Part shown: positions 48,576-62,500 of the stretch, in pieces
Numbering within the stretch: the stretch's first letter is position 1
Layout of the letters: each line of letters opens with the position of its first letter
From: Nageia nagi
Lineage: Eukaryota > Pinophyta
Reading direction: 5' to 3'
Assembly (NCBI GenBank): GCA_050084985.1
Contig: JBITNC010000001.1
Span: 103,912,001-103,976,000, forward strand
DNA length: 64,000 nt
Made by a program: the position numbers and the translations under genes
The notes under the pieces: model-generated
What the model was told of the DNA's origin: nothing
Seen by the model: only the letters and a program-made list of their open reading frames with translations
Database searches by the model: none

Positions 48576-48580
48576 TTTTA

Positions 48581-49884
48581 TGTTAAATTCATGTTTATGA
48601 TGATAAATTCACCTATAAGAGGATTTTGTGTTGTATAGTGTTGATTTGTTGTACACCTTTGTGGTAAGTTTGCTCTACATAATGAACTTATTGTACAAAA
48701 TTTTAAAAGCAATCTAACACTATTTAGTTATCTATGTGAGAGGAACTCTTATGTGTTTTTAAGAAATATTCAATTATCCATATGTGAGAAACTTGTATGT
48801 GCATTCTCTATTTTGGTCAATCTACCACTATTCAGTTATCTATGTGTGAGAAGCTTTTATGTGTCTTTTGATATTATTTGGTTATCCATATGTGAGGAAC
48901 TCATATGTGCATGCTCTATTTTGTAATGATAATCAACATATATTTTATATTTAGCAAATGACTATAGATTTTTGGCATGGCATCTTTGTGATCACTTATA
49001 GTGCACCATTTATCAGTTCATCATGGTATTTATGTGATTCATCTATCTTTGATGAGATGAATATATTACATCTAACTGATATTATTATTTGATATGCTTA
49101 TGATTTGCAGGTTCCTTTGATATTATAGGTTACTTACCTCAGGTATGCAAGCTCTTGGAGACTCTTTATGACTTTGAATTGGATGACTACTTCATGTACA
49201 CTGAAACTAGTTGTGGTTAATGATTATATTTGGCAAAGTAGTGAGTCTCAAACTAGATCTTTCTTACATCCTAAATATGTAAAAATTTCTCATATCTAGT
49301 GTATCTATTTGAAGGAGAACTCTCTTACTTTCTCTTCTTCTTCTCTCTTATTTGCTCTATCCCAATATTGCATTAAGGGAGAGTGTTAGAATGTATAATG
49401 AATTATTATAAATATTTGTATTAAATATTATATGTAAGTTTACTAATACTTAAGGGTATCATTTGATACCTTAATTATTTATATGAATATAATAATGTAA
49501 CTTGTCCTACACTTCATGTCATGAGCATAACCTTTGGGTAAAAGGATGTGAATGTTATATTTTTGTATATTAGATAAAAAAGTGATTCAAATAGGGATTT
49601 TGGCCTATAAATAGAAGGCTCTCTCTTTATGATCATACATCAATTGGATAGTAAAGTTATGCTATAGGATAGAAGTGTAGGAGTTGAGATTAGAAGGATT
49701 ATAAGAGAATTGTATTTGTGATTAAAGTAAAGATCCAATTAGTGGATGTACTTCTAGTTAGAGGAACCACTTACATCTTATGTTATCTTTGTGAGATTAT
49801 TTTGTGTGATAGTTAGATGTAAATAAAGAGCTTTCATATGATCTTTTTTATTTAGAAATTATCTTGTTAGTGTTAGTTCCTTCA
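48581..49884 (+). repeat. Ty1/copia LTR 2
   Basis: Starts TGTTAAATTC right after the pol end and finishes ...TTAGTTCCTTCA, collinear with LTR 1. It differs from LTR 1 at many positions, consistent with an old array. Confidence 0.9.
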
Positions 49885-49886
49885 AA

Positions 49887-49900
49887 TTGGTATGAGATCC
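49887..49900 (+). other. copia primer binding site, LTR 2
   Basis: TTGGTATGAGATCC sits two bases after LTR 2, a decayed initiator-Met primer site. Its presence shows that LTR 2 also acted as a 5' LTR for the sequence to its right. Confidence 0.75.
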
Positions 49901-52740
49901 TAGTATGGAAGCTCTTCTACTAGTGTGGAAGCTCTTATTCTTAATGATCACAATTGATGAGGTAAAACTATTACAAGGTATAACCTTCTATTTACTTTAA
50001 TACCTCCATTTATGTGTTGCAATTTCTTAATGAAAATTTATGAATCATTATATTTCCATACAATTATTCTAACATTGGTGAGTTCAACGTTTGCAAGTTG
50101 TTATATATATAGCAATATAATGCAATTATGGTTTACTATAACATTTTTTTGCTAAATGCAATTTTTTATTACAAAATTGCTTTATATATTGCTATAATAT
50201 TTATTGTGGCTATGTTAACCAATCTTTTTTTTATTATAGCTATATTCTACATTATTTTTACACAAAGGTAGGTAACTACATATACTATTATTTATTAAAA
50301 ACATTACCAATTCTTTAAAATAATAGTAAATTCATTGCTAAGATTTTTTAAAAAATCTATCCATGTTTCATATAAAAAAATGAAGTCTTTTTGTTTTTAA
50401 TAAAAAAAAGTGGCTTATTGTATAAATTTTTTTCCCTCTTCATTTTTTTTACAAGTTTCTTTTAAAAAAAGAAAACAATGTTGAGGGGGGGGGGGGGTAG
50501 TACTAGTTTTGGGGGTCATCTTTAGGGCCCATTGTCACTAGACCTATGTCTGTCTTCCCACCATTGGTGAGTCAACCTCTTCATAACTTCTATTAACTCA
50601 TCACACTCCACAACCTCTACCACTCTTCATGCTTCTCTTCTAGCCTCCTTTGTTGTGGTTGATCTCACCTTCACTATGTCTTCCACCCAAACTTAAAATC
50701 AATATCTTTAGTGTGGAGGTAGCCTTCTCCTAGATGTCACCAGGTAAAGCAATGAAGGTTTGTTAGACTCCTCCTTATGTCTCTTTGTTCCCCCTCCTTG
50801 CATGATAGATCTTCCTTTTCCTTATGTAGTTGATATTCCTCTGCTAGCCCCTTTGCTCTTCTCCTCTACCCTCATGCATACTCATTATCCTCTAACTCTA
50901 CATGGCCTAGCTTGTGCCTTCTCCTTTGCTCATGATTGCTACTCTAGCTACTTATATCTATTCCCCCTACCATTTTCGTCCTCATCCTCAAGCCTTATGT
51001 ATCCTTCTCCTCTTCATTCTAACATGGCTCTCTCTCAAAGGCTACACCTCTTCTTTCTAAGCATGGAATCCTTTCTCTTATTGGTGGATTTAATTTAAGA
51101 TTACTTGGTACATTTATTTGGTTGAATTAATTTAATAATAGTTGGTGCATTTATATTCATGTTGCTTACAAGTCATCTTTTTTTAATACAAATAAAAACT
51201 GTAAAACTTTGCGAAATGTGTACTCAAAGTTTATAGCTTTCTTTTTTTTATGACTATAATCATGTTCATCATCAATTACATTGAGAAGTGTTAAACAAAT
51301 TTTTTTATTATTCAAGGTATTCTTTTTTGAATACTTAAACATTTAGGCATTATGCTTAAGGTTTAAATATTTCAAATGTAGTTGTCTATTTTTTTTAAAA
51401 AAAGGAGCTTTTATTCATAAATTAGCTACTTAAATTTCCTTAGTACTTTTGAAAATGCAACTTAGCTAAATTAGAATTTCTTTACCAAATGTTATTTTTT
51501 TGAGGCATCATAATTCTAAGTAAAAAGGAGGAGAAAATACTTATGAATTTCTTATTTAAAAATTTATTTTTTAGAATACATGTTTGTCATCTAGAAACTT
51601 GATGTCTCTCATATATGCTAAGTATTTATCATTTTGCAAAGTTAATATATGAACATATGCAAATAAGGAATGATGAATGCTTCTTACTTAATTTTTTAAG
51701 TTAATAGGAATGATGCATATTTAGTACTTAAATGTTTAAGTTAATAATACCTGCTTAGAACTTAATTTTTTTGGTAATGCATGCTTATTACTTAAAATCT
51801 TAAGTTATGATGCAATCTACTTTCTTATGCAAAAATGGACTTGTGCAAAATTAGGGTTGATGTAATAATGTCTTTTAGAGGTTGGTAAATAAAACCCATT
51901 GGATACTTAGGTTTCAAATTCTTGAATGGATGATATTTTTAGTTATACTCTTTTATTTGATATTTTGTACTTTGATTTATTTACTTATGCAAATAAAAAT
52001 ACAAACATTGATATGAGCAACCCCCTAAAATGAACATATCCACATGTACATTCTACAACATGAATTGTTTGGAGAGCTATGAGGTGAGGGTAGGTAGACT
52101 AGAGCTTTTAAGACTAATGATCAAAGTGGTGAAAAGTCTATACTTCTTAATTACCCCTAAGTCCTCTATCGGTCTACATTAAATTCTAATAGGTTGACAA
52201 GTATGTGTGTAGTGTTATCACATATCTGCACATCTATTAAAGATTATCTTGATAACTTAGGAGGACAACTTGAAACCTAATCAAAATTAATAATTTAGCT
52301 AATCCAACAAATATCAACACCTTAAAAAATAGCTAGTACTTCTCCTTATGAGAGTATATTGCTACTCAAAAGGAATTGGTTAAGGATTGGTAGGACTTGA
52401 GCTCCTCTTGTGTGGGCATCTAGATGAAGACCTAATTTTAGACAAGAAAATAAGCCTCAACAATGTCACTCTACATCTATAATTATTAAAATGAGAAATG
52501 TATTTGGGTACATGGATTATTTGAATTGTACAACATTTGCACTTATGAAGCATGTCTTTAGTGTTAAAAGTAGGATGTATTATTTACTTGCTTAAAATTT
52601 AACATTTAATGTTGTTTATTAAACCACATGTTTATTATTTATCACATTCTTATGTAGCATATGGAAAAATTCTTTTTACCCAAACACATTCTTGATGGTT
52701 CCATATTTGGGATTTGGTAACTATAGATGAGAGCTAAATT
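49901..52740 (+). other. copia leader, second copy
   Basis: Collinear with 42,089-44,980 including the pyrimidine-rich block (50,700-51,075). A run of 13 G at 50,485-50,497 corresponds to a 6-G run in the first copy (near 42,734). A 112-codon open stretch at 50,760-51,098 is Ser/Leu/Pro-rich because of the pyrimidine bias; its counterpart in the first copy is not open, so it is not a gene. Confidence 0.65.
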
Positions 52741-52744
52741 GTAG

Positions 52745-52957
52745 GCAAGGAAGCTTTGGCAAATAGTGAATGAAAACATTGTACCTCTTACAAATGAGAA
52801 GGCACTAGATTATTACAACATAAAGAATGAGTTAAAAACCTCTATGAATTATCGTGCAATTTCAAATGATATGCTCTTGATGATTTTCTCTTCAATCTCA
52901 ATAAAAGAAACTTGGGATAAGATTAAACAAATCTATCTTGATTCAAACTTTTCAAAA
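52745..52957 (+). pseudogene. copia gag start, truncated copy
   Basis: It reads YNIKNELKTSMNYRAISNDM, LLMIFSSISIKETWDKIKQIYLD and stops matching gag at NFSKD, where the inverted repeat at 52,958 begins. It equals the first about 70 codons of the gag at 44,985. The rest of this third internal region is missing. Confidence 0.82.
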
Positions 52958-53074
52958 GATACTAATAGGGATGTCAACCTTCACTTCTCGTATTTATAGC
53001 CTACAAGGAAATAGAAAGGGGCAAAAGACAACATATAAAAATAAAAGGCCTTTATTGACATCCCTATCAATATC
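52958..53074. repeat. 117-bp inverted repeat with 20-base arms
   Basis: Left arm GATACTAATAGGGATGTCAA (52,958-52,977) is complementary to right arm TTGACATCCCTATCAATATC (53,055-53,074) at 18 of 20 positions. The 77-base interior (ACCTTCACTTCTCG...AAGGCCTTTA) is unlike its surroundings. It marks exactly where copia gag homology ends. Confidence 0.75.
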
Positions 53075-53588
53075 TCTTAATGTTTGTTATATTAATTAGA
53101 AAATGCACAAAGGAAAGAGCATACATTTATGAACAAGCATGCCATTGGTGCCCTAGAATTGGTACGCCATCAACACCATAAGATGAGCAAAATTACAAAC
53201 ACGAACAAGAATGTACCAATGAGCTAATTAGTGAATAATCAAATGATGAACACACATACAAACTTACAAAATAATAGATGCATAATATATATATAGACAA
53301 AGCAAGTTACAATCCTTTAAATGATCTTCAATTCATAATCCTTCTATTAGCTTGAAATGATTATTAGCCCATGATTCACTGATGATCTATAAGTCATCAA
53401 ATGATACCTTTATATATGATACAAGTTTACGTGAATTTGATATTTTAACCCCTTGTACATTTCACAAGGGTCAAATACATGGCCTACAAATCTTTTATAC
53501 ATTTTTAATCCCTTTTTAAATAATAGAATATTAAGGGATTAAAATGATTTATTAAATACATAAAGATTTATTTTGAGAAATCTACAAT
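53075..53588. other. spacer, nothing recognised
   Basis: Between the inverted repeat and the left copy of the 4-kb repeat. A short palindrome, AATCCCTT...AAGGGATT, occurs at about 53,507-53,542. No coding sense. Confidence 0.4.
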
Positions 53589-54035
53589 TATGAAGCATGA
53601 TTTTTTATTTCGATAATGAATGTGTGGATGTATGTGTGTACTAATAAATTTACCATGTAGGAAAAAGGGATCATTGTAAGTAAATGAGTGTTAAAATCAT
53701 ACTATGCAAACTTATTTTGAAAAGGGAAAGCAATATTCCATTCTTTTGAATTTGAATTTTTACTTGATACAAGTTTACAAAATGTTATCAAGTTAATTAT
53801 TAATAATGGACTTATTTTATTTGAAAAGACATGCTATTTATTTTTATTTGATATATTACATGTCATGACTTGATACCTTATCTTTTTAAGAGTAAATAAG
53901 GTATATTTTTTTAGTTTTACTTCAAAGCCTACATTATCCTTATGGTAAGATATTATATTTTAGTTTGATTAAAAAGACTATCCCACTCTATGATTACTCT
54001 TAGGAGTCAATTTGTCTTAGGAATTTCCCCTTTAG

Positions 54036-54615
<580 letters not shown>

Positions 54616-54789
54616 TCTTTTTCCTTCTTTTTGTAAGATTCATAGTATAGATTTATCTTTGAATTATTTGCATTCCATTATATTGCATTTGTTTTGTACA
54701 GCCTCATATATTCTTTGACATTTCACACTATCAAGGCATCCATAACCTCCTTATTGATGAGAATCAAGTTTCATATACTCTTTATGGAT

Positions 54790-55160
54790 CTCCATATAGT
54801 TGTTTAGAGCTCTCATGGAGGCCTATGCTAGAAGAATACGGGTAAATGTTGCAAAGTTTGAATCATCACCTATACCTTCCTAAAATTCCATTTTGTGTGA
54901 ATTATGAGATCATTTTAGTCCATGAAAAATTGTTTGCAATATGAATATTATCAAAAAAATCCCAAAAATTATGTATTCCTCCACATTTTCTGCTATTTGG
55001 ATGCTCACAACCATAATCTTTGATGAGAAATCATATCCCACTATTCTTTGATGGGTATCCATACCTTCTTTGAGGGCTCCCATAGTGGCACATATCAAAA
55101 GAATGCTTACAAAGGTTGCAAAGTTTGGTTTTACATCAGATAGTTGCATCAATTTAAAAT
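54790..55160 (-). pseudogene. PPR fragments inside the left 4-kb repeat
   Basis: The minus strand reads QLSDVKPNFATFVSILLICA, TMGALKEGMDTHQRIVG and FSSKIMVVS (55,152 downward). This is about two PLS-class PPR repeats with the P-N-F-A-T-F-x-S-I-L core. A second trace (NFATFTRILLA then ASMRALNNYMEIHK) lies at about 54,880-54,790 beyond a frame break. It would have been an organellar RNA-binding protein. The same debris is at 60,760-61,180 in the right copy. Confidence 0.75.
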
Positions 55161-57584
55161 ATTCTATAGTTATATTAAAAAGAGAGTTTTATGTATAATC
55201 TACCATCATTGCACCATAGCAGTTCGTATTTCACTAAGACCACCTCTCCTTATCTCTATGTTTTCTATTTGCTATCTATGCCTGAGAAAACCCTTATGAA
55301 ATCCAATTTCATTGTACCAAAATTGATTTTGAAGTTATTTTATGGTATAATAATATAGAGGGCATCATTTCCCATTTCTTTTAAACCCAAAGGAGTTCTA
55401 TAGGCCTACTTTCTCAAATGCAAATAGCTTTTCAATGTTTGGATGCCTACAACTTAATGTCACATCTCTATTGTAAGATCTCTTCCTAATAGATATGTAT
55501 TGTTTCTCCTATCATGACTAATTCTAATGTTTACTACTCACAAAAATTCTATAGTTGAATTGTTTTTATTTCAAATATGGATCATGAGAATAGAAATGAC
55601 CAAGGTCTAAATTAGCGTTTTCCCTCAAATATTTAGTAGAGTCTTATATTAATTATTGTATGGAAAAAATAAATCTCAAGAATTAATAAGATTTGTGTGA
55701 TAAAGCATTAATTAATTAATAGTAATTTCCTACTTTATTAGATTAGGAGGATAAGAAGTTAATTCTTGAGATAAAATAGTACTAATCAATTATTAGTAAG
55801 TTTCCATAAATCTTAGATTATAAGGATAAGAGATTAATTCCTTGATAATGTGTAAAACCATATTTTAATAATGATGTAATTATGATTTTTAGTTTGATTA
55901 AAAGTATCAATAAAATGTTTACTTACAATTGAGGAAGGGAGGTAGTTCTAGGAAGGACCCAAATTCTCTTGAGGTTCATAAGATTAGTTTTGAGTGAGAT
56001 GACATTCATTTGCATCATGGTCAAATATGAAAATGGGTTTGTATTGATCCTCACATCTCACCACTTTTCCTAGAACACATTCCACTCACCATTGTTATTT
56101 AGAGGAGCTCAAAATATGAAGATGAAAACTCTACATTAAAAGGATGATAAAGTATTAAAGTATTCTAAATCAAGCTTTGAAGTACCTACTATGTATTTAC
56201 TCATGTAAAAGATGTAAGAAAACCCTCTTGTGTTTTATAAGGGTGAACCAATTCCATTTTATTGTAAAATCATCATGTATCTATTCTTATATGGACTTAA
56301 AAGTTTTGTGAAACCTTACTTAGTAATCATATGTAGTCCATTAATGCCTAATATGTATGTGGCAAAGTCTACTCTTTAATGTGCTCTTTTTGAGGTCTCT
56401 TGAATGTTATAATTAAAAGTATAATCCCATATGAAGGTAAGAAGTAATGCAAAAATATTAATAAAAAACAAAGGAAATAAATTATTTTTTTCATTTTAAA
56501 TTCAATCTTGTTTAAATAAATATTAAGGTATGGGATAATTCTAGTGCCCTATGTATTAATAATCCCCTATTTTGTATAAGGATTTATAAATCCCATTATC
56601 CTAATATATGCCCAAGATGGAATTCAAATATAGAGAAAAGGGATTCTCAATACAAGGGAAACTCTTTAATGAAAGAATACATAAGTATGAATTATTCCTC
56701 AACCACCCTTGTAAATTAATACATATAGGAGCTTAGAATATTTATGTTTCAACATATAGTAGGAAAGCCATTGATGGATAAGTAAAATAAAAAAATCTAT
56801 ATATATAGCAATTAGTAACCATAGTACCTTTAAGACACATAAGGATATAACTATTATTATGGATAATAAAAGTAATCTTCCATAAATTGAAATCATTGGA
56901 AGAAATCTTAGGAAACCTTGAAGAGTGAAAAGACAACAAAATAGAACCAATTGTTATTGATATGAAGAGAACTATTTAGTAAAGGTGACTTTCCATTAAT
57001 GAAGAAAGACTTAGGAGTCGATTGAGACTAATATTATTCTTAGGAATAGTATATGGATTCGATAGTAAACTTTATATGTAATATATTTTATGAGTAATGT
57101 CAAATCAATAAAGGTGGAAAATAAATTTAGAAGTAACCTAAGTTTAAGGAGAAACCCTAAAGAAATCAATTCGACCAGAAAGAGAACTTTTGGATGGATT
57201 TGGTAATGAAGGAAAATGGCATGGAGTATTTGTTAGTTGAACCTTCCTCTCTAAATAATAATCCAAAAGAATATGCTTTGAGTAAAAAATACTTCATGCT
57301 ACACTTTGTTTGTAGAAGTAGTTGACTTTTGTGTCATCTCAAGGCATGTTAATAAAAACTAGTATGAGAACTTTAATAAATTAGTATTAATTACATAGTA
57401 CCATGCATATGGAATAGTTGTAGTACATTCAAATATCTTGTGTAACTTCTTAAGCAAGTTTGTATTGAATCTTGTTGCATATCTTTTTATTATTGGTTTT
57501 AAATATGAAATATGATTTCATGTAACACCTAATGCATGGTACGAACATGGAACTTTGAATACTAATAATTAACTTGGGATCAAG

Positions 57585-57890
57585 GATCCTTACTTGAAGT
57601 GGCAAGAATATATTGTAGAATTTTGTAAGAGATTCATTCCTAAGGGTTTACTATGATAGAAAATATAGGAATACTATACTCTTCAATAAGGATCCATGAG
57701 TGTTTAGAGCTAACATTAGAGATTTATCTGAATTCTCAAATACGTCTTAGAAGATAAGAATCACATGAAGGTCCATAGATTTCTTATGGGGTTAAATCCC
57801 AAGATTAAGATTATGGTAAATATATTAAATCCTAAAACACTTGAAGAGGTGTATGACCTTGCCAAAAATGAAGAAAGTAATTTGGGTATC
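57585..57890 (+). pseudogene. gypsy gag remnant
   Basis: It starts immediately after the left repeat with DPYLKWQEYIVEFCKRFIPK, continues through several stops with GSMSV (near 57,696), and gives an open 57,765-57,885 block: KVHRFLMGLNPKIKI then [18 protein letters not shown]. This is the C-terminal half of Retrotrans_gag (F-x-G-L-x-P-x-I-R). It runs directly into RT with the zinc knuckle and protease deleted. Confidence 0.78.
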
Positions 57891-59040
57891 AAGAAGACCA
57901 TGGAATGCTCCTATGTTATTTGTGAAAAAGAAATATGGAACTTTAAGGTTATGTATCAATTATAGGATGTTGAACAAACACACCATAAAGAATAGATATC
58001 CTCTACATAGGATTGATGATTTTTTCATTAAACTCAAGGATGTTGCTATTTTCACCAAGATAGATATAAGATCAGGATATCATCAATTGAGAATTAAAGT
58101 ATCAAACACCTATAAGATAACTTTTAAAACTAGGTATGGGAAATATGAGTTTTTTGTATTACCTTTTTGGTTAATGAATGGACCCTATAACATTCATGAA
58201 CTTGATGAATAGTGTCTTTTGTGAATAATTAAACAATTTTATGTTAGTATTTTTGGATGATATCCTCATATACTCAAAGAATGAGAAGGACAATAATTAT
58301 CATCTAAGGTTAGCTCTAGAAGTGTTGAGAAGAAATAAATTATGTGGAAAAATGTCAAAATGTGACTTCAATGTTTCCCAAATCTAGTATCTAGGCCACA
58401 TCATCTCTATAGGAGGAATTTTAGTTGATCCATGAAAGTGGAAGCAATAATGAGTTGGTTAATGCCAACAATTGTGACTAAGGTAAGAAGTTTTATGGGA
58501 TAATATAGGTAGTATTGTATATTTATCAAATATTTTTCAAATTTAGCTAATTCCATCACTAACCTTTAGAAAAATAATAAGGTTTTCAAAAGGACAAATA
58601 AGTGTGAGAAAGATTTTGTAACTTGGAAATAAAATCTTACCACAACACTAGTTCTCACTATCCTTGACCTATATGCTGATTTTGCATTATGTAAAGATGC
58701 TTCACTTGAAGTTTTAGGTGGTGTATTATCATAAAATGAAAAATCAATAGCATTTGAATCTATAAAACTAAATACACATGAGCTAAATTATGAAATTCGT
58801 GATCTTTAGTTGGTAGTTGTAGTCCAAGCAATCAGAATATGGAGACACTATGTTTTAGGAAATTCTTTCAAAGTTGAAATAGATCACCAAAGTTTAAAGT
58901 ATCTTTTCACTTAGCTAGATCTAAATGCTAGGCAATGGAAATGGATGGAATTCCTAGTTGAATATGATTTTGGCATTGATTACGTCAAAATAAATGGAAA
59001 ATAAATTGGTAGATGCTTTAAGCCATAGGAAAAATGGCAA
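57885..59040 (+). pseudogene. gypsy reverse transcriptase and RNase H remnant
   Basis: The 57,841-58,212 frame gives [55 protein letters not shown] (first Asp) and [13 protein letters not shown]. Next come the YxDD equivalent FLDDILIYSKNE (58,247-58,282) and YLGHIIS. RNase H reads LYADFALCKDASLEVLGGVL, FESIKLNTHELNYEI, VEIDHQSLKYLFT and NARQWKWMEFLVEYDFGIDYV. Stops at Gln positions are TAG (for example after LFT and before YLGH). Typical of plant Ty3/gypsy chromoviruses. Confidence 0.82.
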
Positions 59041-59099
59041 TGGCATGACAACAAGTCAATTTGACTTATTTCATCAAGTGAAAGTTTTGCAACAAGAAT

Positions 59100-59460
59100 A
59101 ACCATGTTGAAAATCCACTGAAGAATTAATAAGGAAAGGTACCCCATCATCCCAAGAATTTACTAAAAAGATCAAACTCTCTATTTTAAGGAAAGATTAG
59201 TCATCCCATAGAAGGAAAATTTAAGAATTTTGATCATGCAAAAAGCTCATTTTCCCCCATATGTAGCACATCTAAGAGGTACAAAAATGAGAGAGGATCT
59301 AAAACAAAGATTTTGAAGTTCTCCTTGTTAAGATTTTAGCTTTTAGAACTAAGAAACTAAGAAATCAAGAGATTAATGAGTTTCTAGTATAATGGGATAA
59401 GTATTTTGAATTGTCTTCCACTTGGGAAGATGAATCCACCATGAGAAGATAATTTCTCTT
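59100..59460 (+). pseudogene. gypsy integrase N-terminus fused by deletion to chromodomain-like tail
   Basis: LRILIMQKAHFPPYVAHLRGTK then REDLKQRF (59,220-59,315) is the H-x-x-H start of the integrase zinc domain. The catalytic core is absent. The frame at 59,333-59,454 reads ILAFRTKKLRNQEINEFLV, TAA, WDKYFELSSTWEDES. This resembles a chromodomain (E-F-L-V-x-W-x-x-Y-x-x-x-x-x-T-W-E-D-E), so the parent was probably a chromovirus. Chromodomains steer integration to heterochromatin in this group. Confidence 0.68.
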
Positions 59461-59534
59461 TTTCTTTCAATGATTATGTGAAGTATTATCAAAACTTTGT
59501 GATCATATTGAAGAACACCTAAGACTATGTTCCT

Positions 59535-59545
59535 TTTAAAGGGGT
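59535..59545 (+). other. gypsy polypurine tract
   Basis: TTTAAAGGGG followed by TAGTA lies just before the TGTAGTGACCC that opens the 3' LTR at 59,550. This position and composition fit a plus-strand primer. Confidence 0.65.
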
Positions 59546-59549
59546 AGTA

Positions 59550-62500
59550 TGTAGTGACCCACCCAATTTCACTATTATGAATCAAGTACTATCAAGGATG
59601 CTAATGAGATTAAGTTTGAACTATGCTATTTGATGATTTTTTAGCATAGGTTACAAGTTGAATTGATATGGAAAGTATGAATAAAGACCCAAGGTACCAA
59701 GGGTGAGTTAGTGATAGGAATAAAAGGATAAGAGTAAGGAGATGATTAGCATTAGTTCACTAATAAACCCTAATGAGCATTGTAGATAATAAAGTTGTAT
59801 GCCATATTTATGAAGCATGATTACCAATTTTGATAATGAATGTATGAATGTGTGTGTATTAATGACTTTACCATTCAAGAAAAAGGGATCACTGTAGAGA
59901 AATGAGTATTAAAACCTTGCTATCCAAACTTATTTCTAAAATGGTAGGGAATATTCCATTCTTTTGAATTTGAATTTTTACTTATGATTTTAAGTAAAAA
60001 AGAGATGAAAGTTAAAAGTGCTAGTTAGAAAAGACTAGAATTACTTTATGGATGTTACAAGGTATTTTGGTAGTTAGTGATAATAATTGAGTTATGATCC
60101 CCACTTACTCTATTTCTTTGTGTTAGGTATAGAAAATAATTGGCCTTAATTTGTCAATTAATATAAAAAATCTAAAATATTTCATGTCATCAATAAAATT
60201 TAATTAATACCTACCTCACAAAGAAATAAAATATCTACATCTACCTCTAAAAAATTATTCAAGGGATGAGTAGACATTTATTTGGACATATTTGAGCCTC
60301 CTTGGTTATAAATAGGGGGTGGAACATTAGCAACATCAACTACTATCATCTCATTATTTTTATTTCTCAAGTTTGAATTTTAGAGCTCCATGGAGAAGAG
60401 AAGCCTTGTCTCCCAAGTCTAGGTGCATTCCTTTGAATTTTATACATTGAAGCTGAAATGCCTAGTTAAAGATGTGGATTTACTTGGTATTATTTAGTAT
60501 GTTTTATGGAAAGGATTGTTTTATATAATTTTACAAAATGTTATCAACTTAAATTTTGATAATGGCCTTATTTTGTTTGAAAAGATATGCTATTTATTTT
60601 TATTTGATATGTTATATGTGATTAGTTAATACCTAATCTTTTTAAGAGTAAAGAAGGTATAATTTATTACTTTTACTTCAAAGCTTACATTATTTGTATG
60701 GTAACATCCCATAATATTGCATCTATTTTGTACATAGTCTGTGAGCATTATAGTCCATGAAATGTTGCTTGCATCATGTATCTTTACAAACCATTCCTAG
60801 GACTTGTAAATTCTTCAACATTTTATGCTATCACAAAGGCCTTTGCTAGAAGAATGTGGGTAATGTGTGCAGAGTTTGACTCTATCACCTATGCCTTCCT
60901 AAAAAATCCATTATGTGTGAATTTTGTGATCATTTTTGTCCATGAAACTTTGTCTTCAACATGAATATTATCAAATAACTCCCATGCCTTATGTATTTTT
61001 CCATATTTTATGATATTTGGGTGCTCATGATTGTAATCTTTGATGAGAAATCATAGCCCACTATTCTTTGATGGGTATCCATACCTACTTTAAGGGCTCC
61101 AATAGTGGCACATGCTGAAAGAATGCTGGCAAAGGTTGCAGAGTTTGGATTTACATTTTATAGTTGCATCAATTTAAAGGCTTTTATACTCATTTCAAGA
61201 AGAGAGTTATGTGTATAATCTACAATCATTGCACCATAGGAGATAGCATTTCAATGAGACCACCTCTCCTTCTCTCTATGTTTCCTATTTACTATCAATG
61301 GATAAGAAAACCCTTACAAAATCATATTTCATTATGCCAAGATTGATCTTAAAGTTGCTATATGGTGTAAGAATATAGAGGGTATCATTTCCCTTTTTTT
61401 GTAACCCAAAGGAGTTCAATAGGCTTGCTTTCTCAAATGTAGGTATATTTTCAATGCTTGGGTGGTTACAACTCAACATCACATCTCTGCTATAAGATAT
61501 CTCCCCATTATCTAGGTATTATTTCCCCTATGATGACTAGTTCTAATATTTACAACTAATGGAAATTCTATTGTTGAATTATTTTTATTTCAAAGATGGG
61601 TCATGAGAATAGAAATGACCAAGGTCTAAATTAGTATTTTCCCTCAAATATTTAGTAGATTCTTATATTTATTTTATAGAAAAGAATAAAGCTCAAAAAT
61701 TAATAAGATTTATGTGATAAGGCATTAATTAATTAATAGTAATTTTGTACTTTCTTGTATTAGGATTATATGAAGTTAATTCTTGAGATTGAATAATAAT
61801 AATTAATTTTTAGTAAGTTTCCACAAATCTTACTTTATAAGGATAGCAGATTACTTCTTTAACAATGTATAAAATGATCTTTGAAGCATGATGTAATTAT
61901 GATTTTTATTTTGATTAATACTATCAATAAAATATTTACTTATGATCAAGGAAGAGAGGTAGTTGTAGAAAGGACCCAAATCCTCTTGAGGTCCATAAGA
62001 ATAGTTTTGAGTGAAATAACATTTACTTGCATCATGGTCAAATATGATAATGGGGTTATCCTGATCCTCACATCTTGCCACCTTTCCTAGTACATGATCC
62101 ACTTGCCATTAATCCCTGGAGGTGTTCAAAATATAAAGATGGAAATTGTACATCAAAAGAATGATGAAGTATTAAATAATTCTAAATTAAGATTTAAAGT
62201 ACCTACTATGTATTTACTCATGTAAAAGCTGTAAGAAAACTCTTGTGTGTTTTATAAGGGTGAACCAAATCCATTTTATTGTAAATTCATCATGCATCTA
62301 TGTTTATATGGACTTAAAAGTTTGGTGAAACCTTACTTATTAATTATATATAGTCCATTAATGCCTAATATGAATGTGGTAAATTCTACTCTTTAATGTG
62401 TTTTTTTGAGGTCTCTTGAATGTTATAATTAGAACTATAATCCCATATGAAGGAAAGGAGTAAGACAAAAATATTAAGAACAAATAAGGGAAATAAATCA

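Larger units (their letters stand above)
42073..48580 (+). mobile_element. Ty1/copia internal region (leader, gag, pol), dead
   Basis: In order: primer site, a 2.9-kb leader, gag, protease, integrase, RT (C-terminal half deleted) and RNase H, then LTR 2. Copia order (integrase before RT) is clear. All genes are broken by stops, and the catalytic part of RT is missing between about 47,720 and 47,790. With the two LTRs it spans 40,782-49,884. Confidence 0.88.

Noticed and set aside
50760-51098. 112-codon Ser/Leu/Pro-rich open stretch
   Set aside because: Lies in the copia leader; the collinear copy at 43,010-43,330 is not open, and composition reflects pyrimidine bias.
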